Shown piece after piece: positions 23,414-34,933 of a stretch of DNA of 64,000 bases. The notes under the pieces were generated by a model, which ran no database searches, was not told where the DNA came from, and saw only the letters and a list, made by a program, of their open reading frames with translations. The DNA lies in contig BTRK01000005.1 in the NCBI GenBank assembly GCA_036245805.1, positions 4,526,001-4,590,000 of the forward strand, read 5' to 3'. Source of the stretch: Pristionchus mayeri. Taxonomy: Eukaryota; Nematoda; Chromadorea; Rhabditida; Neodiplogasteridae. The position numbers and the translations under genes are program-made. Each line of letters opens with the position of its first letter. Within the stretch, counting starts at the first letter, position 1.

Positions 23414-24387
23414 GGAGCCAGGAATCCAGGATTAGATTCTTCACCGTATTGACGATTTGTCAACTATCATAGATCAATGTTTTTAAGTCGTGGCGATAAA
23501 TTTTCCGAAACGAGTTATGAAATTATAATAGTTCGAATGCAACGAACGTCTGACACGTGAAGCCGAATGGGGGACAAGAATGGGTAGCCCATCAGAGTTT
23601 ATCGAGCAAGACGTTTCGGGTCACAGCGGAACAGTAAAACCACCTCAAACTTGGGTAATTAAACCATGTTCGATATTTTTACGTTCATACACATCGTAAA
23701 TGCGAAACAATCAACAACTCGATTCCCGATTTTGCGTTCTCCGTGTAAGTTGCTTGGGTGTTCTCATCAGGCGATTCTCAGTACAGCTCTATCAGGCAAA
23801 TGCATGCGCTTGGACTTGACTACATGATAAGAGCATATGGAGGGCACATAATAGCAGGCGCACTACAGATAAGAGGAAACCCAACAGCGCGGTGTTCAGA
23901 TACATTTGATTTGAGCCTGCCGCAGGTCAACGATCAGAAATCGTTCTTTTCAGATGCGTCGACAGAATGCTACCCATTTTGAGAATTATTCTAGGGCAAT
24001 GCTGGTCAGGATCAATACCAAGTCACGCAGAAAGCCGCTATCGCGGTGAGACGTTTCTCAAACGGCTTTCGGACTGGGTGTCAATCCGCCAGTGGTACAA
24101 AAGCTGTGGACCGCAAGTAAGAGCCAGTCTCTCCATTGATTTCATCATCTAGTACATTTCATTTTTTTCGTTTGCTTTCCTTGCCATTGAACATTAGGTC
24201 GGATGAGACCTACTTAACAATAGTTGTCACGGTAATCCACGTAGCTATTATTGCCTTGCTCTACCAATATGAATTATTGACAGTTTGGAAATAATGATTC
24301 CCTTTATTATACTCACTGAAGAGACGATTTCTTGCGAAGTCATCCACTTCAGTCACCAGCACCTTTGCTAACTTCAGGGGGGGCAAA
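23414..24387. other. Intergenic between EGF-like and family-2 genes
   Basis: No supported exon. ACATTAGGTCGGATGAGACC near 24195 matches the end of the short MITE family seen at 36357. An open frame at 23758-23982 lacks splice context or homology to neighbours. Confidence 0.4.
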
Positions 24388-25217
24388 ATGCTGTCTCTCA
24401 AGGCACTCTTCATCTTCTTCCTTCTCACCACGCTCGCTCTCGTCCGCCCCGAGGACAGAGGTGAACCAGGTTTTCGATTTCGATTTTACAACAGGAATAC
24501 ATTTGGGTACCCTTTCAATATTATGAAGAAATAGCGAATATATGACAGTTATCTCCACTTTAACGTGTCATCACAGCGAATCACCGTGCGCACAAGCATC
24601 ACCAGGAACGTCGCATTCATGCAGACGAGAAACTGCGTAAGTAATGATTACGGTTAAGCGTATTTTGTTGTTTTTTCTGTCTTTCTCTGCTTTTGCAACC
24701 CTTCAGTGCGCGACTTGTGATACGTCACGTGAAATTGAGATTGAATATGAAGGGGAAAGGGATGACATAGAGTACTTTGAGTTATCGACTGTACATTTCA
24801 GCGCCCCTCGAGCGCTGCAACACGCATGAGCGTGACCTCGGCATCTGTCCGCCCGGCCACTTCTGCCTTCGGTTTGTAGCTTGCACTTTGATCACTAGGT
24901 CGGATGACAAGTCGACGAAACAGTAAGGTGCATGATAGATTTAGTGCTAAGAACGTCTACGAGTATTGGGGATGAGATAATTTAGCGATTGAGGGGGTTG
25001 ACAATTGTCAACAATAATCATTACAGCGACGACTGGAGGTGCGGAGCTACCTCATGGTGCGAGCACAAAGGGGGTAAGTCCATTTTCTACAACATTTATT
25101 TCGAAGAGTGACAGTTCAAAATCAGTAATCAACTTAACGGAGTATCATTAGAGAAGCCATTTTTATATATCTTCAGGGTGGTGCTTCCCGGTACCTCCCA
25201 ACATGCCCCCTGCATAA
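24388..25217 (+). CDS. Family-2 six-cysteine secreted protein, 96 aa
   Basis: Five exons: 24388-24460, 24577-24636, 24802-24871, 25027-25073 and 25177-25217; total 291 nt with phases 1,1,2,1. Signal peptide MLSLKALFIFFLLTTLALV followed by RPEDR, which aligns with the first exons at 2273 and 42726. The linker is His/Arg rich (RAHKHHQERR). The Cys module reads ERCNTHERDLGICPPGHFCL, then DDWRCGATSWC, then GGWCFPVPPNMPPA and stop. This is the most compact member and the only one on the plus strand. No lesion. Likely extracellular; function unknown. Confidence 0.75.
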
Positions 25218-25991
25218 TCACAACGATTCGAACAACTTTTATTCTTCCGTGTAAGAGTAACTAATGAGTATTCATCCATAACGATAAAATCATTCTTGGA
25301 CTCTGCCGATAAATCAAACAAGATGATCCCTTCCCAATGATGTGTTTAGCAGGGCTCAACGCCTCAATTTCTACATTTTTAGAGGAGTTAAAAACGAGGT
25401 AAACATGTGTTCGCCGGACGGATCAAGGAACATACTGTAGCCGCAGAAATGCACTCATTCTCGTTGTAACTTCTAATGTTGTTAATGTCACGAACGATCG
25501 AAACACATACGTGATTGCATAGCCCGTGATGGTTAAAGAAAAATGCATCCATGTCCATTTCATTCGCAAGATATGTTTTTTCTTACACACATTTTATTCA
25601 CCTAGCATTTTTCCTCACTAGGGTTGGCAATGCTACGATTGGGACTGAGAGTGATGGATGATGTGAAGGGCTGGAGGGAATGCAATCAGCGTCTCCAGTT
25701 GTGGTGCCTCTCGTTTTACAATACTATCTCCCTCACTGCTTAGCTCCGCGTATTGATAAGGTTGGGCATTGCACTGTCAATAGAGTGTATGTGCGTTGGA
25801 GAGGGAGCATAGATGCAGAGTAAGCGAGAGAACGCGTTCAGTGCAATGTCACTACTTGCACCAGGTCATGCATGGTATCCCTCCCATGTTTTGCGTTCCC
25901 TTTTTATGAAGCCTACCTGTTGCATACGAAATCTAACCATAGTTCGCACCAATCAATAGTTGTACAATGACTCGGCTGATTCAGGTCACTA
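25218..25991. other. Intergenic; promoter of family-1 copy E
   Basis: No supported exon. ATG at 25968 precedes the chosen start but stays open for only 29 codons and does not give a signal peptide; ATG at 25992 does. Confidence 0.45.
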
Positions 25992-26705
25992 ATGGTACTG
26001 ATATTGCTCTTGGCAATGATCGTCCCAGTTGCAATTGTGCAACTTGCCGATCATGATAGCGCAGTGTCTTACACCAATCCGTAAGTTCATGTGCTACTCT
26101 AAAATTATTTTCTCTCTCTTTTTTCCAATCATTAATCGATTCTCCAACTACATAACATCACCATGCGATTAGAATACGCGCCAGTTATCAAGTGTGTGGC
26201 AACGCCCATTTTATTGGGGATGAATGAAACATATCTATGATAGCGCAGTGTCAAAGCAAACGGTTTAACCCTAACTGCAGGCTCGTCGGATGCGATAACT
26301 CGACTATTCCTCGAGTGACCTACTCGAAGACGAACCAGAGGGGCCATACTTCTGGAACGATGAGCTGCATTTCTTTCCCTGCAAAAGAGCTGGTGAGTAG
26401 GTCAAATGTTATGCATGTATTTATGAGCGTATTAGCATGCGAGTTTACACGAACGCTAACCCGCAAATCCTATTTCAGCTACTTACAATCAAGCCATTCT
26501 TGACCAAATGCAAAAGCAGTTTGAAAGAGGAGTCTGGATCAATGGTAGTGAACTCGGAATAAAATTTAAAGGAGGAGGTTAGATGTTGTAAATGATACAC
26601 TCAAGAACAAACATGTTTCAGAAAATATCTTCAAAAACGGTACCATCCAATTTGTGCTCACGATTTCCAAAACTGCTAATGTGACGAACAATGGTTTGTT
26701 TACAC

Positions 26706-28070
26706 TTAAAGATCCCCTCCAGACGATTTTTTTTTCGAATTCGCTCCATTTGCATGAACCGCAATTTCGAGCGTGCAATTTCAAAAATTGTACAGTAATT
26801 GTACAGCATACAGTATATGGAGTACCAGGGGGGTGATGCACAAGGCATGTATTTTACGGTCATGGTCGATAAATGTGTCATGGTAGGTCAAAACTAAGTA
26901 CTGTGCCAATCGATCACACAGTACTCCCAGATACCGTACCCCTACCGTAACCCAGAATATCACGAACTAGCTTTATTTTCAAAAAGTCAATGTACCGTAC
27001 CCAATCGTTCCTACAGTACCCATACTATAGCCCTGTGTACAGTACCCCCCTGCTAACGTAATCCACACCACGGAGGTCAATCGTAAACTGACTCTTTTCC
27101 AAAATGAGTTTCATTGAGTTCATTCTTGCTCTATACCGTACCCAATCAATAGTACAGTACCCCAGATACCGTATACCACTACCGTAACCCCGATTATCAC
27201 AAACTAACTTTATTTTTAAAAAGCCCTGGGACCGTGCCCAATCGATTATACAGTACCCAAGTAACTACCGTAACCCAGTTCCTTGGGTCAGATCCAGTTC
27301 CTTGGGTCAAACATTTTTCTAAAAATCCAAAATAGTTTTAGCGTGGTGGCGCAGTGGCGTGAGGCGCCACTCGCTATACAAGGGACCTGAGTTCGATCCC
27401 CCGCCGAGGCAGACCAAGCCCTCCATCCCCCCGGGGTCGGTTAATTGGTAGTGACCTCGGTCGCGAAGCGCATCGTTCCCTAGAAGCACCTTGGACAGCA
27501 GGGATACGTAGTCCAAACAATAGTCGGCCTCACCGCACTACACCACCAAGCGTAATCGTCTCATGACGTAAAATCGCTTGAAGTGGCTGCAAAAAAAAAG
27601 TTTTTAAAATTATTTTAAAGTATCCTACCGTATATTTGATTAATATATAATCATTTTATGATCAATTTTGGATTTTTAGAAAAATGTTTGAAATTTAAAA
27701 AAAATGTTTGACCCAAGGAACTGGATCTGACCCAAGCAACTGGGTTACGGTAGTTACTTGGGTACTGTATAATCGATGGGGCACGGTCCCAGTGCTTTTT
27801 AAAAATAAAGTTAGTTTGTGATAATCGGGGTTACGGTAGTGGTATACGGTATCTGGGGTACTGTGTGATCGATTGGCACAGTACTTAGTTTTGACCTACC
27901 ATGACACAATTATCGACCATGACCGTAAAATACATGCCTTGTGCAGCACCTCCCTGGTACTCCATATACTGTATGCTGTACAATTACTGTACAATTTTTG
28001 AAATTGCGGGCTCGAAATTGCGGTTCATGCAAATGGAGCGAATTCGAAAAAATTTCGTCTGGAGGGGATC
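26706..28070. mobile_element. Foldback of family FB1 in intron 4 of copy E
   Basis: Arms 26706-27340 and 27600-28070 are inverted copies; ends are AGATCCCCTCCAGACGA and its complement. It shares long phrases with 9969-13813 (AATTTCAAAAATTGTACAGT, GGAGTACCAGGGGGGTG, TTCCTTGGGTCAGATCCAGT). A SINE has inserted at its centre. Confidence 0.75.
27341..27599 (+). mobile_element. tRNA-derived SINE
   Basis: A Pol III A box (TGGCGCAGTGG, 27347-27357) and a B box (GAGTTCGATCC, 27389-27399) are tRNA-like in spacing, followed by a unique body and a terminal A9 run at 27591-27599. Flanks AGTTTTA and AGTTTTTA may be the target duplication. The body recurs at 45174-45245 (GTTCCCTAGAAGCAC, TTGGACAGCA, CACCACCAA). 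Confidence 0.7.
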
Positions 28071-28535
28071 TATAATTATTGGTCCGACAGAATATGATAG
28101 TAACTCGTAGGGTGTTGTCCAGGTGTGAGATAACTAATTTCCTTCAATTAGCAATCCATATTGAAGTAATCGAGATTTGTCATGTAGTAAATCGATCTGT
28201 CGTGCATATGGGAGCGATGAGAGCGCTTTCGAACGGCGTTTTGTCCAATACCAGGCATGAGAGAGGGGACAAGCAACAGAATATTAACGAAACGTTTCAG
28301 TCAAAACATATAAACCAGTACACAATTTCCAGTGACAAGGGGTGAACTAAACGAGAGATTTGGCAAATTCTTCCGAAATGCAGAGTGCATTGAAACGAGG
28401 AAAACCGAGTTTTTCGTTTGTGAAGATGCCGTTCTCACCGGTGAGTCTAATATGTACTTTAATCCTTCTCAGCATAGAATTGAGCGAATTTAAGTCTATG
28501 ACTGCCCTCGCAACGGTCCGATTGGCGAGATAACA

Positions 28536-29011
28536 TACAGTACATGCTAATCGCCTTGCCCATATGCGGCCGCGGCGGCCCGCGGATTCCGCGGATCGAT
28601 TTTGCGGGAAGCATGCAATTTTTCACCATTGGTTTTCATTTTCAAATTCTCCATAAAATTTCGCATCGGATGGACTATTCATTCAAATTAAAAAAATAGA
28701 TAAATCGATATTTTGAATGCCGCAATACCTCAACCTACAGTAATCTCGGATGCGAAAGCGACTGGCAAAGGGATATCGCAAACTGCGATTACGGTATGTC
28801 GAAGCATTGTCGCATTCAAAATATCGATTTATATATTTTTTAAAAGTATAAATGCATAGTCCATCCGATGAGAAATTTTATGGAGAATTTGAAAGTCAAG
28901 AAATCGAATGGTGAAAAATTGAATGATTCCCGCAAAATCGATCCGCGGAATCCGCGGGCCGCCGAGGGCCGCTGCGGCCGCATAAGGGCAAGGCGATTAG
29001 CATGTACTGTA
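28536..29011. mobile_element. GC-tipped foldback element in intron 5 of copy E
   Basis: Outer ends TACAGTACATGCTAATCGCC and the inverted copy at 28992-29011. The arm tips contain GCGGCCGC and CCGCGGATTCCGCGGATCGA, far more GC-rich than the surroundings. No coding capacity. Confidence 0.75.
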
Positions 29012-29708
29012 CACAACCAGAATTACTATTGTAGGGAAGAAATTGCAAAAACGTTTCCCGCACTCGTCATTTCTCATCTTCTCTCTCTCTATTTTTTTGG
29101 ACACAAATTATCCCTACCTAGCTTTATTTTTTTTTAAATTTTCGATTTTAAATAATAACCTTATACTCTTGCAGACTCCATCGAGAAATATCATATGGTA
29201 ATATTCGGAAGCAGTGAGGCACTCTATTTGAAGTACACCCAGTGAGTCTTTCCTCTCTTCTCGTTTACGATTTTTAGTATTCCAACAAACGTTTTGTTCA
29301 AACGTTAGTAACTTGAAGTTTACTAGTTCGTGACTTCAACATCAATCGAAAGCTTTATATTCTCAAACGAAAAGTACTACTGAAAAAAAATTAATATCGG
29401 CCCAAACAATAATTTTCTTTAATCAATACGATTTCCAGGAGCAAGGTGCTTCTCTATGCCCTGCTGTTCAGCGACTACAAAACAGTGATAAGAAAGCTTA
29501 TAATTAGGAGAGAGAGATTCAATTACTCAGTGAGTTTCATTGAGTTTATTCAGTGAGTATAATTTTGTTCGAAATTCAACTTCAGCGGTCCTTCAATTCA
29601 ATCAATTAATTAAATTAGGCAATACATACACACATCTAGGTTTGTATAGGTTGCACTCCGGTAATGTGGGCCAATAAGTTATGCAGATGTGAACCATACA
29701 CACATATA

Positions 29709-30958
29709 TTAGGTTGAACAGAAAGTCTTTATAAACTGTTTTGCTCGATCACTGCTCAGTGCACGAGACCTTTGGTGTTCCCTCGCCTCTAGTGAATAAC
29801 TCATGACAAAGGGACTATGTGGTCAACAACTCCCCATTCCACGCCTTTCATTCTGCCACTAGTAAGACCACGATGTTTGTTCCCACGGCCTTGCACATCC
29901 GCAACGTTCTGTTATTCGTATTCCTCTCTCACACTACAATGAAGGAATAGGAACGTCAGTTGGCTGAAGTGTACGATTCATATGCCACTCACTACCAGAC
30001 CATGCGCAATTGGTACCAACTCTTCGAGAAGGGGGACTTTTCCATGGATGATCATGACCGGTCTGGGAGGCCACCCGAGCTGGATTTGGATGCGCTACGG
30101 ATCGTAGTGGAATTGGATCCTTCCCAAATACCCGCGACATGGCAGCCACACTTGGGGTATCGCAAAGCACCATCGTAAAATGATTGGTCTCCATTGGCAA
30201 GAAGAAGAAGCTAGGCCGTTTCATACCCCACAAATTGACCCAAGACCAGTTTGACCACCGTGTCGACGATTCCCTTTCTCTACTCACTCTTCACGCTGGA
30301 GATCGATGGTTGGACCGTCTCATAACAGGGGTCGAGAAGTGGGTCTGCTATGAGAATCACCATAGGAGGGCACAGTGGGTGGATGCCAATGAGACCCCAC
30401 AGGACGTCGCAAAGCCTGACCTTCACCCTATGAAAATCTTGCTCTCTGCCTGGTGGGGGGTGGATGGCCCGATTTACTGGGAGCTCCTACCCGAGAAGCG
30501 GATAATTACTGAATATGTCTACACTAAACAACTACGGAATCTCAAGAAGAAATTCGCACAATCTGCCCTGAACGGCAAGAAAGTGTACTATCAACACGAT
30601 AACGCCCGACCCCATGTTGCACGGCAGGTCAAGCAGGAGCTGTCCAAATAAGGCTGGATGGTTCTCCCTCATATACCGTATTCTCCTGACTTGGCCCCTT
30701 CGGATTATTGGTTGTTCTCGGATCTGACCCGTCATCTCGATCAGAGATCCTTCATTTCCCGTGGGGCGATCGAGGCCGCACTCAAGCAATATTTTGATTC
30801 GCGCCGAGATGGGTTCTATAAGGAGGGAATCCATAAGTTGCCTGAACGTTGGAGATTTGTCATAGATAACAATGGTGCATACGTTTGATTTCGCTCTTGC
30901 GCTTTACTGTCAGAAGAAGGGAAATAAAAAGTTTATAAAGACTTTCTGTTCAACCTAA
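29709..30958 (+). mobile_element. Dead mariner transposon
   Basis: Inverted repeats TTAGGTTGAACAGAAAGTCT and the complement at the right end; TA flanks. The transposase (about 29942-30888, plus) is recognisable: GDFSMDDHDRSGRPPEL, RAQWVDANE, YYQHDNARPH, YSPDLAPSDYWLF. It is broken by a frameshift near 30178, a TAA at 30649-30651, and Val in place of the first catalytic Asp (TGVEKWV instead of TGDEKW). The DD34D spacing of the last two Asp is kept. It lies in intron 7 of copy E. Confidence 0.9.
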
Positions 30959-31743
30959 TACAAATTGCTGCTTACTGCAGTACTATCTCATCCAATACGC
31001 GGACCTCAATGACAGAAACGAATTGGCAACTTTCTTGAATGGGAAAACGACAAACTGGAATATGATGAGTGAGCGGGTGAGACTCGATTGAAATATTAAC
31101 ATTTTAGAGTATATTTTTCACCTTATAAATAGCGGTAATTAAGTAACCTGGCTGTTCGACTTCCCCTGATTTGATCTATCTCTCCAGGTAATAGACATAA
31201 TGCAGCTAGCTGAAGAATTTCTCGGAGTCTTCCACTATTGCTATCTGAGTTACAACTCGACAAGTGGGATGAATGTAAATATTTTAAGTATTTGATCTGG
31301 TAACATATTCTTGGATCCGTTGCGCTTTTGACCCGGAAAAGTTGCAACTATATGATTACAGCTGGACAAATGCATCGAATCATACTTTAAGCAAGCAGGG
31401 CTTACGGAAATTGAGCAGATAATTCACGATTTGTAACAATTCGGTCTTTGATTGATATGAATTAGCCCTTGAAATGTGTTCTAAAGGAATCGGCGGCAAC
31501 GTGATTACTTGATTGTATGCATATTTCAACATCACATCATTTCATTGAAAGTGGGAGACATAGCTTGAGAAATGATTTGTGTATTTTTTGCAAATGTATG
31601 CATACTGTTCTAAGAGAGTTCATGTCATTATCACCATTATAAATGTTAGATTGCATGCTGAACAATTTTGTAATACTTTACTCGTGTTGTCCACTGAAAG
31701 AGCACAATCGATGTAGGATTGGAAGTACCTACATCGGTCCTTC

Positions 31744-31790
31744 TCAATAGTCCGGGTACTCAGTGGGGAGTTTGTGGAGCATGCACCATC
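31744..31790 (-). pseudogene. Isolated last exon of a family-2 gene
   Basis: After a TTTCAG acceptor the exon reads WCMLHKLPTEYPDY and stops. It is 47 nt, exactly like the last exon of the gene at 40184 (WCMPNKLPTEYPDY), and the sequence downstream is also related. Upstream exons of a matching gene (exons 3 and 4 at 33714-34003) lie 2 kb away, but a full set with signal peptide was not found. Confidence 0.5.
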
Positions 31791-32002
31791 CTGAAATCAT
31801 TATTGTTAAAACAGCAACAATACCAGCCATTAAAGCAACAACAACAAATCATGTCGATCTCCTCTTTGACTATTGGATAATTGTAGCGTGCGTGACTGAA
31901 ATGAGCGACGCATGCGCTCATTCTCAAACACGAGAAAGGACTTGTTATAGCATTTTCCAATATCATTAAATAACCAACCTTTGCCCATAATTCAAGGTGA
32001 AT

Positions 32003-32061
32003 CTATACTGCCCCAAATCGGGGCAGTATTAGCCCCAGTAATGGCGCCGATTTCGCACTGA
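32003..32061 (-). pseudogene. Degenerate family-2 exon fragment with CTGCCCC stem-loop
   Basis: After TTTTCAG the reading is CEIGAITGANTAPIWGSIDS and stop. The phrase ANTAPxWGSID recurs at 34378-34442 and 34880-34933, and in part (GANTAGLEQYRF) in the exon at 33714-33799. All but the last contain the palindrome CTGCCCC-NNNNN-GGGGCAG. Confidence 0.4.
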
Positions 32062-32412
32062 AAATACTATTTGTTTTTTCCGCTTTGAATAACCGTACAA
32101 TGGTGATAATTTTGTTGAAAACGCGGGAATTTATTACGGGAATATCAATGGATAAACAAATTCGCTTTTTCTCGCACTCATTCTTTTCTGCTACGACCAA
32201 AAACCGTGACCATATAACGCAATTGTCTTTCTTAAGAGACCGTCCACGAGAGAACGTAACACCTGTGGTAGGGGTCACGGTTGGCCAAAAAATGGATTTC
32301 GCCCATACTTTTTTCATAAAGTAAGGGACCAAAGCTAGGAATGCAGGCACCATTGGCTAAGGTCTGGGATCGAATTGGAAAATGTTACCGTAATCCCTCT
32401 TTTTTGAGGTCG

Positions 32413-32954
32413 AAAATAATATTTTTCGAAAGTAGTCGTTTTTATAGATTTTCGGGTGTATTTTTACACGTAGATAACGAATTTCTCGGCGAAAATGATC
32501 AAAAGTGAAAACGAAAGAAGTTAGAGCCAAACAATCGATTTTTGCGATCCAAAACTGCACATAAATGGAGATAACTTTCTTTAAAAAAATAATACTTTGG
32601 GTTTTCGACATTTTTCTGCACATATGCCGAATCTATGGTAATTTTTGCAGAATATTTAAAATACCCCATCTTGTTGAAATTCTGGACCGAACTTGACACT
32701 ATGATGAAATTTGGTGAAAAAGCTTTGACATTTTGCAATGTAGATACTGTTTACGTTGTCCAAAAAAAAAAAAATATTTTTTCGAAAGTAGTCGTTTTTA
32801 TAGATTTTCGGGTGTATTTTTACACGTAGATAACGAATTTCCCGGTGAAAATGATCAAAAGTGAAAAAGAAAGAAGTTCCGAAGTTGACACTATGATGAA
32901 ATTTGGTGAAAAAGCGTTAACATTTTGCAATGTAGATACTGTTTTCAATGTCCA
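32413..32954. repeat. Composite direct repeat
   Basis: A ~106-bp unit (TCGAAAGTAGTCGTTTTTAT ... AAAGAAGAAAG-type end) occurs at 32413-32520 and 32771-32876. A ~77-bp unit (TTGACACTATGATGAAATTT ... GTCCAA) occurs at 32686-32762 and 32878-32954. The order is R1, spacer, R2, R1', R2', as after a tandem duplication. No gene seen. Confidence 0.75.
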
Positions 32955-33059
32955 ATCACCTTCAAATGTGTAGCAGGGGTCATTCCCGATCATATAAACA
33001 TGTTCCTATGCAAAAATTACCAAAATTCGAAAATTTCAAAATTTCGAATTTTTCAGTCA

Positions 33060-33484
33060 AAATGGTCGAAAAATCCAACCAGTCGACCTGCTGGATGGGC
33101 AGGCAGTAGCCTCTGCAGGGAGAGTCGGGGTAGAAGTTGGAGCTGGAAAATAAATTTCTTCATAGTATGCACATACGAAATATTTTGAGGAAAACATCCT
33201 GTTACGCCTAATACCTAATAGTGCTCCCGCATAGTTCCTTTTTTGTTTTCTAATCAGATCGATACTTTGAATAGGTTGACAAGGGCTCATCATTCTGTGT
33301 GATCTGAACCTGTCTACTCGGCGATAGAACAGGGGAGTGATTTTTGACACACTAATCGCATTTGATAAAAGACTTCTGAACTTACTCCAGATCTCTGCAG
33401 CAGAGATCGGAGAACATGCAGTAGGCCGGGCCGTCCTTCTACCAGCACGGACCGAACCCGCCAAACGCACTTGCATTTCGGGTC
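33060..33484 (-). pseudogene. Inverted, broken copy of the last two exons of the EGF-like gene at 22308
   Basis: Read on the minus strand it matches 22950-23390: the exon with GPCW-stop-KDGPAYCMFSDLCC, the following intron, and the start of the last exon (SNFYPDSPCRGYCLP-type). It has a frameshift near KCKC, and a TAG replaces Gln after GPCW. The intron is retained, so this is a DNA duplication and not a retrocopy. It ends abruptly after QQVDW. Confidence 0.75.
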
Positions 33485-33713
33485 AGCGATTTTTTTAGAT
33501 TATTGAGTCCCCAAAATCATATTTCGGCAGCGAAATGGCCATACAAATTATTGCCACTGTCCGGAACTGTAAAATATTGTCCGGTATCAAATCATCGATT
33601 GAATTACCCGTCGGTCAGGTTTTGCGGTAAATGCAGATTTAAACAAACTGTGACCGTTTGTAAAACGTGGTAAATGAAGGGAATCTGTTCAAATACCAAT
33701 CGGGGCAACTCAC

Positions 33714-34003
33714 TTGAGAACTCCTTGGGATGAATCCTGAATCTATACTGCTCCAAGCCGGCTGTATTCGCGCCGGCGATGGAACATCTCCAGTCGTCGC
33801 TGAAACAGCGAATTTTAGTAAAATTTGACAGATCGAAATTATAAGTAGTGACACAAGAATACGTAATCAAATATACGAACACAATTAATTTCTCACTATA
33901 AATTTCAAAAAATAGGAAAATTGGACACAAGCTCACTAGAAGCAGAAGTCGTAGTTGCCGCACTGCTGGACGACATTGCCCGTCTTGCAGCGGGTAATGG
34001 TCA
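33714..34003 (-). pseudogene. Family-2 exons 3 and 4 without a visible start
   Basis: Exon 34003-33937 reads TITRCKTGNVVQQCGNYDFC and is nearly identical to the exon at 42187-42121. Exon 33799-33714 reads DDWRCSIAGANTAGLEQYRF and on to KEFSS, with correct phases, but it has lost the fifth Cys. No signal-peptide exon or linker exon was found between 34003 and the next plus-strand gene, so I treat it as a partial duplicate. Confidence 0.5.
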
Positions 34004-34377
34004 CTGGAAAGGGAGGTTGTAGAAACCGAAAAAATAATTCAAGAACAGTCCTGGCTAGACAAAGGTAATTGGTACGGATCATTAGACTTGGCGACGCATC
34101 TGAAATGATAATTTTCTCAGAAAGTGGTGTCTAAAAAGAAATTCGAATTCGGAGCAAATATCCGAAATATGGTCAAATATTAGGAAGTTGAATTGATTTT
34201 TCAATATTTTAAAGAAGACAATTTTGTTTTTATTGTCAATTGTCTCCACTTTGAAAACAATCAATTTTGGCGTGACTGCTATTGACAAGATAATGAATTC
34301 ATTTTTATTCAGTAGGGATGATATGCTACTAAATTTTTCAATATCATTAAAAATACCAACTTCCGCACATAATTCAA

Positions 34378-34933
34378 CTTGCATCTATACTGCCCCAAAC
34401 CGGGGCAGTATAAGCGCCGGCGACGATGAAAAACAACCAGTCTGAAATGTTATTAATTTTAGATATAAAACAGCGATAAAAACACACGTCACAGTTGTCG
34501 CCGGTTATGAAGCATCTCCAGTCGTCACTGCAACAATTTTCAAAATTCTTTGAATCAGTGATGCATATCTAGATGAAAGGTAAAACGCTAAAAATATATA
34601 AAACATTATATAATTAAACTACGTTAAATATTATAGATGAAAAGATAACTGAATATTTGCCAAAAAATTGGAATATTGACAAAAAGGTATAAATAGATGT
34701 CGTAGTATGAACGTTATATTTTATATTTCATACAAAATGAAGTGTTGTATCCGATACGAGATATCTGCCCCTAAATTCCTGATTTCAAAACATTGTTAGT
34801 CGTCCTGTCTGCCCCTAAACCAATGTTCCAAGACTGACATTCATTTACCGGCTTCCGTCCATAATTCCACTTTCTGAATTTTTACTGCCCCAAACCGGGG
34901 CAGTATTAACGCCGGCGATGGGGAGAAACCAAC
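34378..34933 (-). pseudogene. Cluster of family-2 exon-4-type fragments
   Basis: Three pieces, each behind a plausible acceptor. 34527-34484 (44 nt) reads DDWRCFITGDNCDV with intact phases. 34442-34378 reads DWLFFIVAGAYTAPVWGSID, Cys lost. 34933-34880 reads WFLPIAGVNTAPVWGS. The palindromes CTGCCCCAAACCGGGGCAG lie at 34391-34409 and 34885-34903. Looks like repeated duplication of one exon. Confidence 0.45.

Larger units (their letters stand above)
25992..31436 (+). pseudogene. Family-1 copy E, expanded by transposons, frameshift in exon 2
   Basis: Exons: 25992-26080, 26281-26392, 26479-26577, 26622-26693, 28333-28440, 29175-29241, 29439-29529, 30981-31076, 31188-31274 and 31362-31436. Signal peptide MVLILLLAMIVPVAIVQLA. 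Exon 2 begins LVGCDNSTIPRVTYSKTNQ, then shifts frame: the sequence after AACCAGAGGGG lacks about four bases (family GGC GAA CC) before YFWNDELHFFPCKRAG. All other exons are open and phased: FERGVWINGSELGIKFKGGG, FGKFFRNAEC, SKVLLYALLFSDYKT, EEFLGVFHYCYL, LDKCIESYFKQAGLTEIEQ. Intron 4 holds a foldback with a SINE, intron 5 a GC-rich foldback, and intron 7 a mariner. It aligns best with copies F and G. Confidence 0.65.

Noticed and set aside
28560..28600. CG-rich GCGGCCGC cluster as a CpG island
   Set aside because: It is the arm tip of a foldback, mirrored at 28945-28985.
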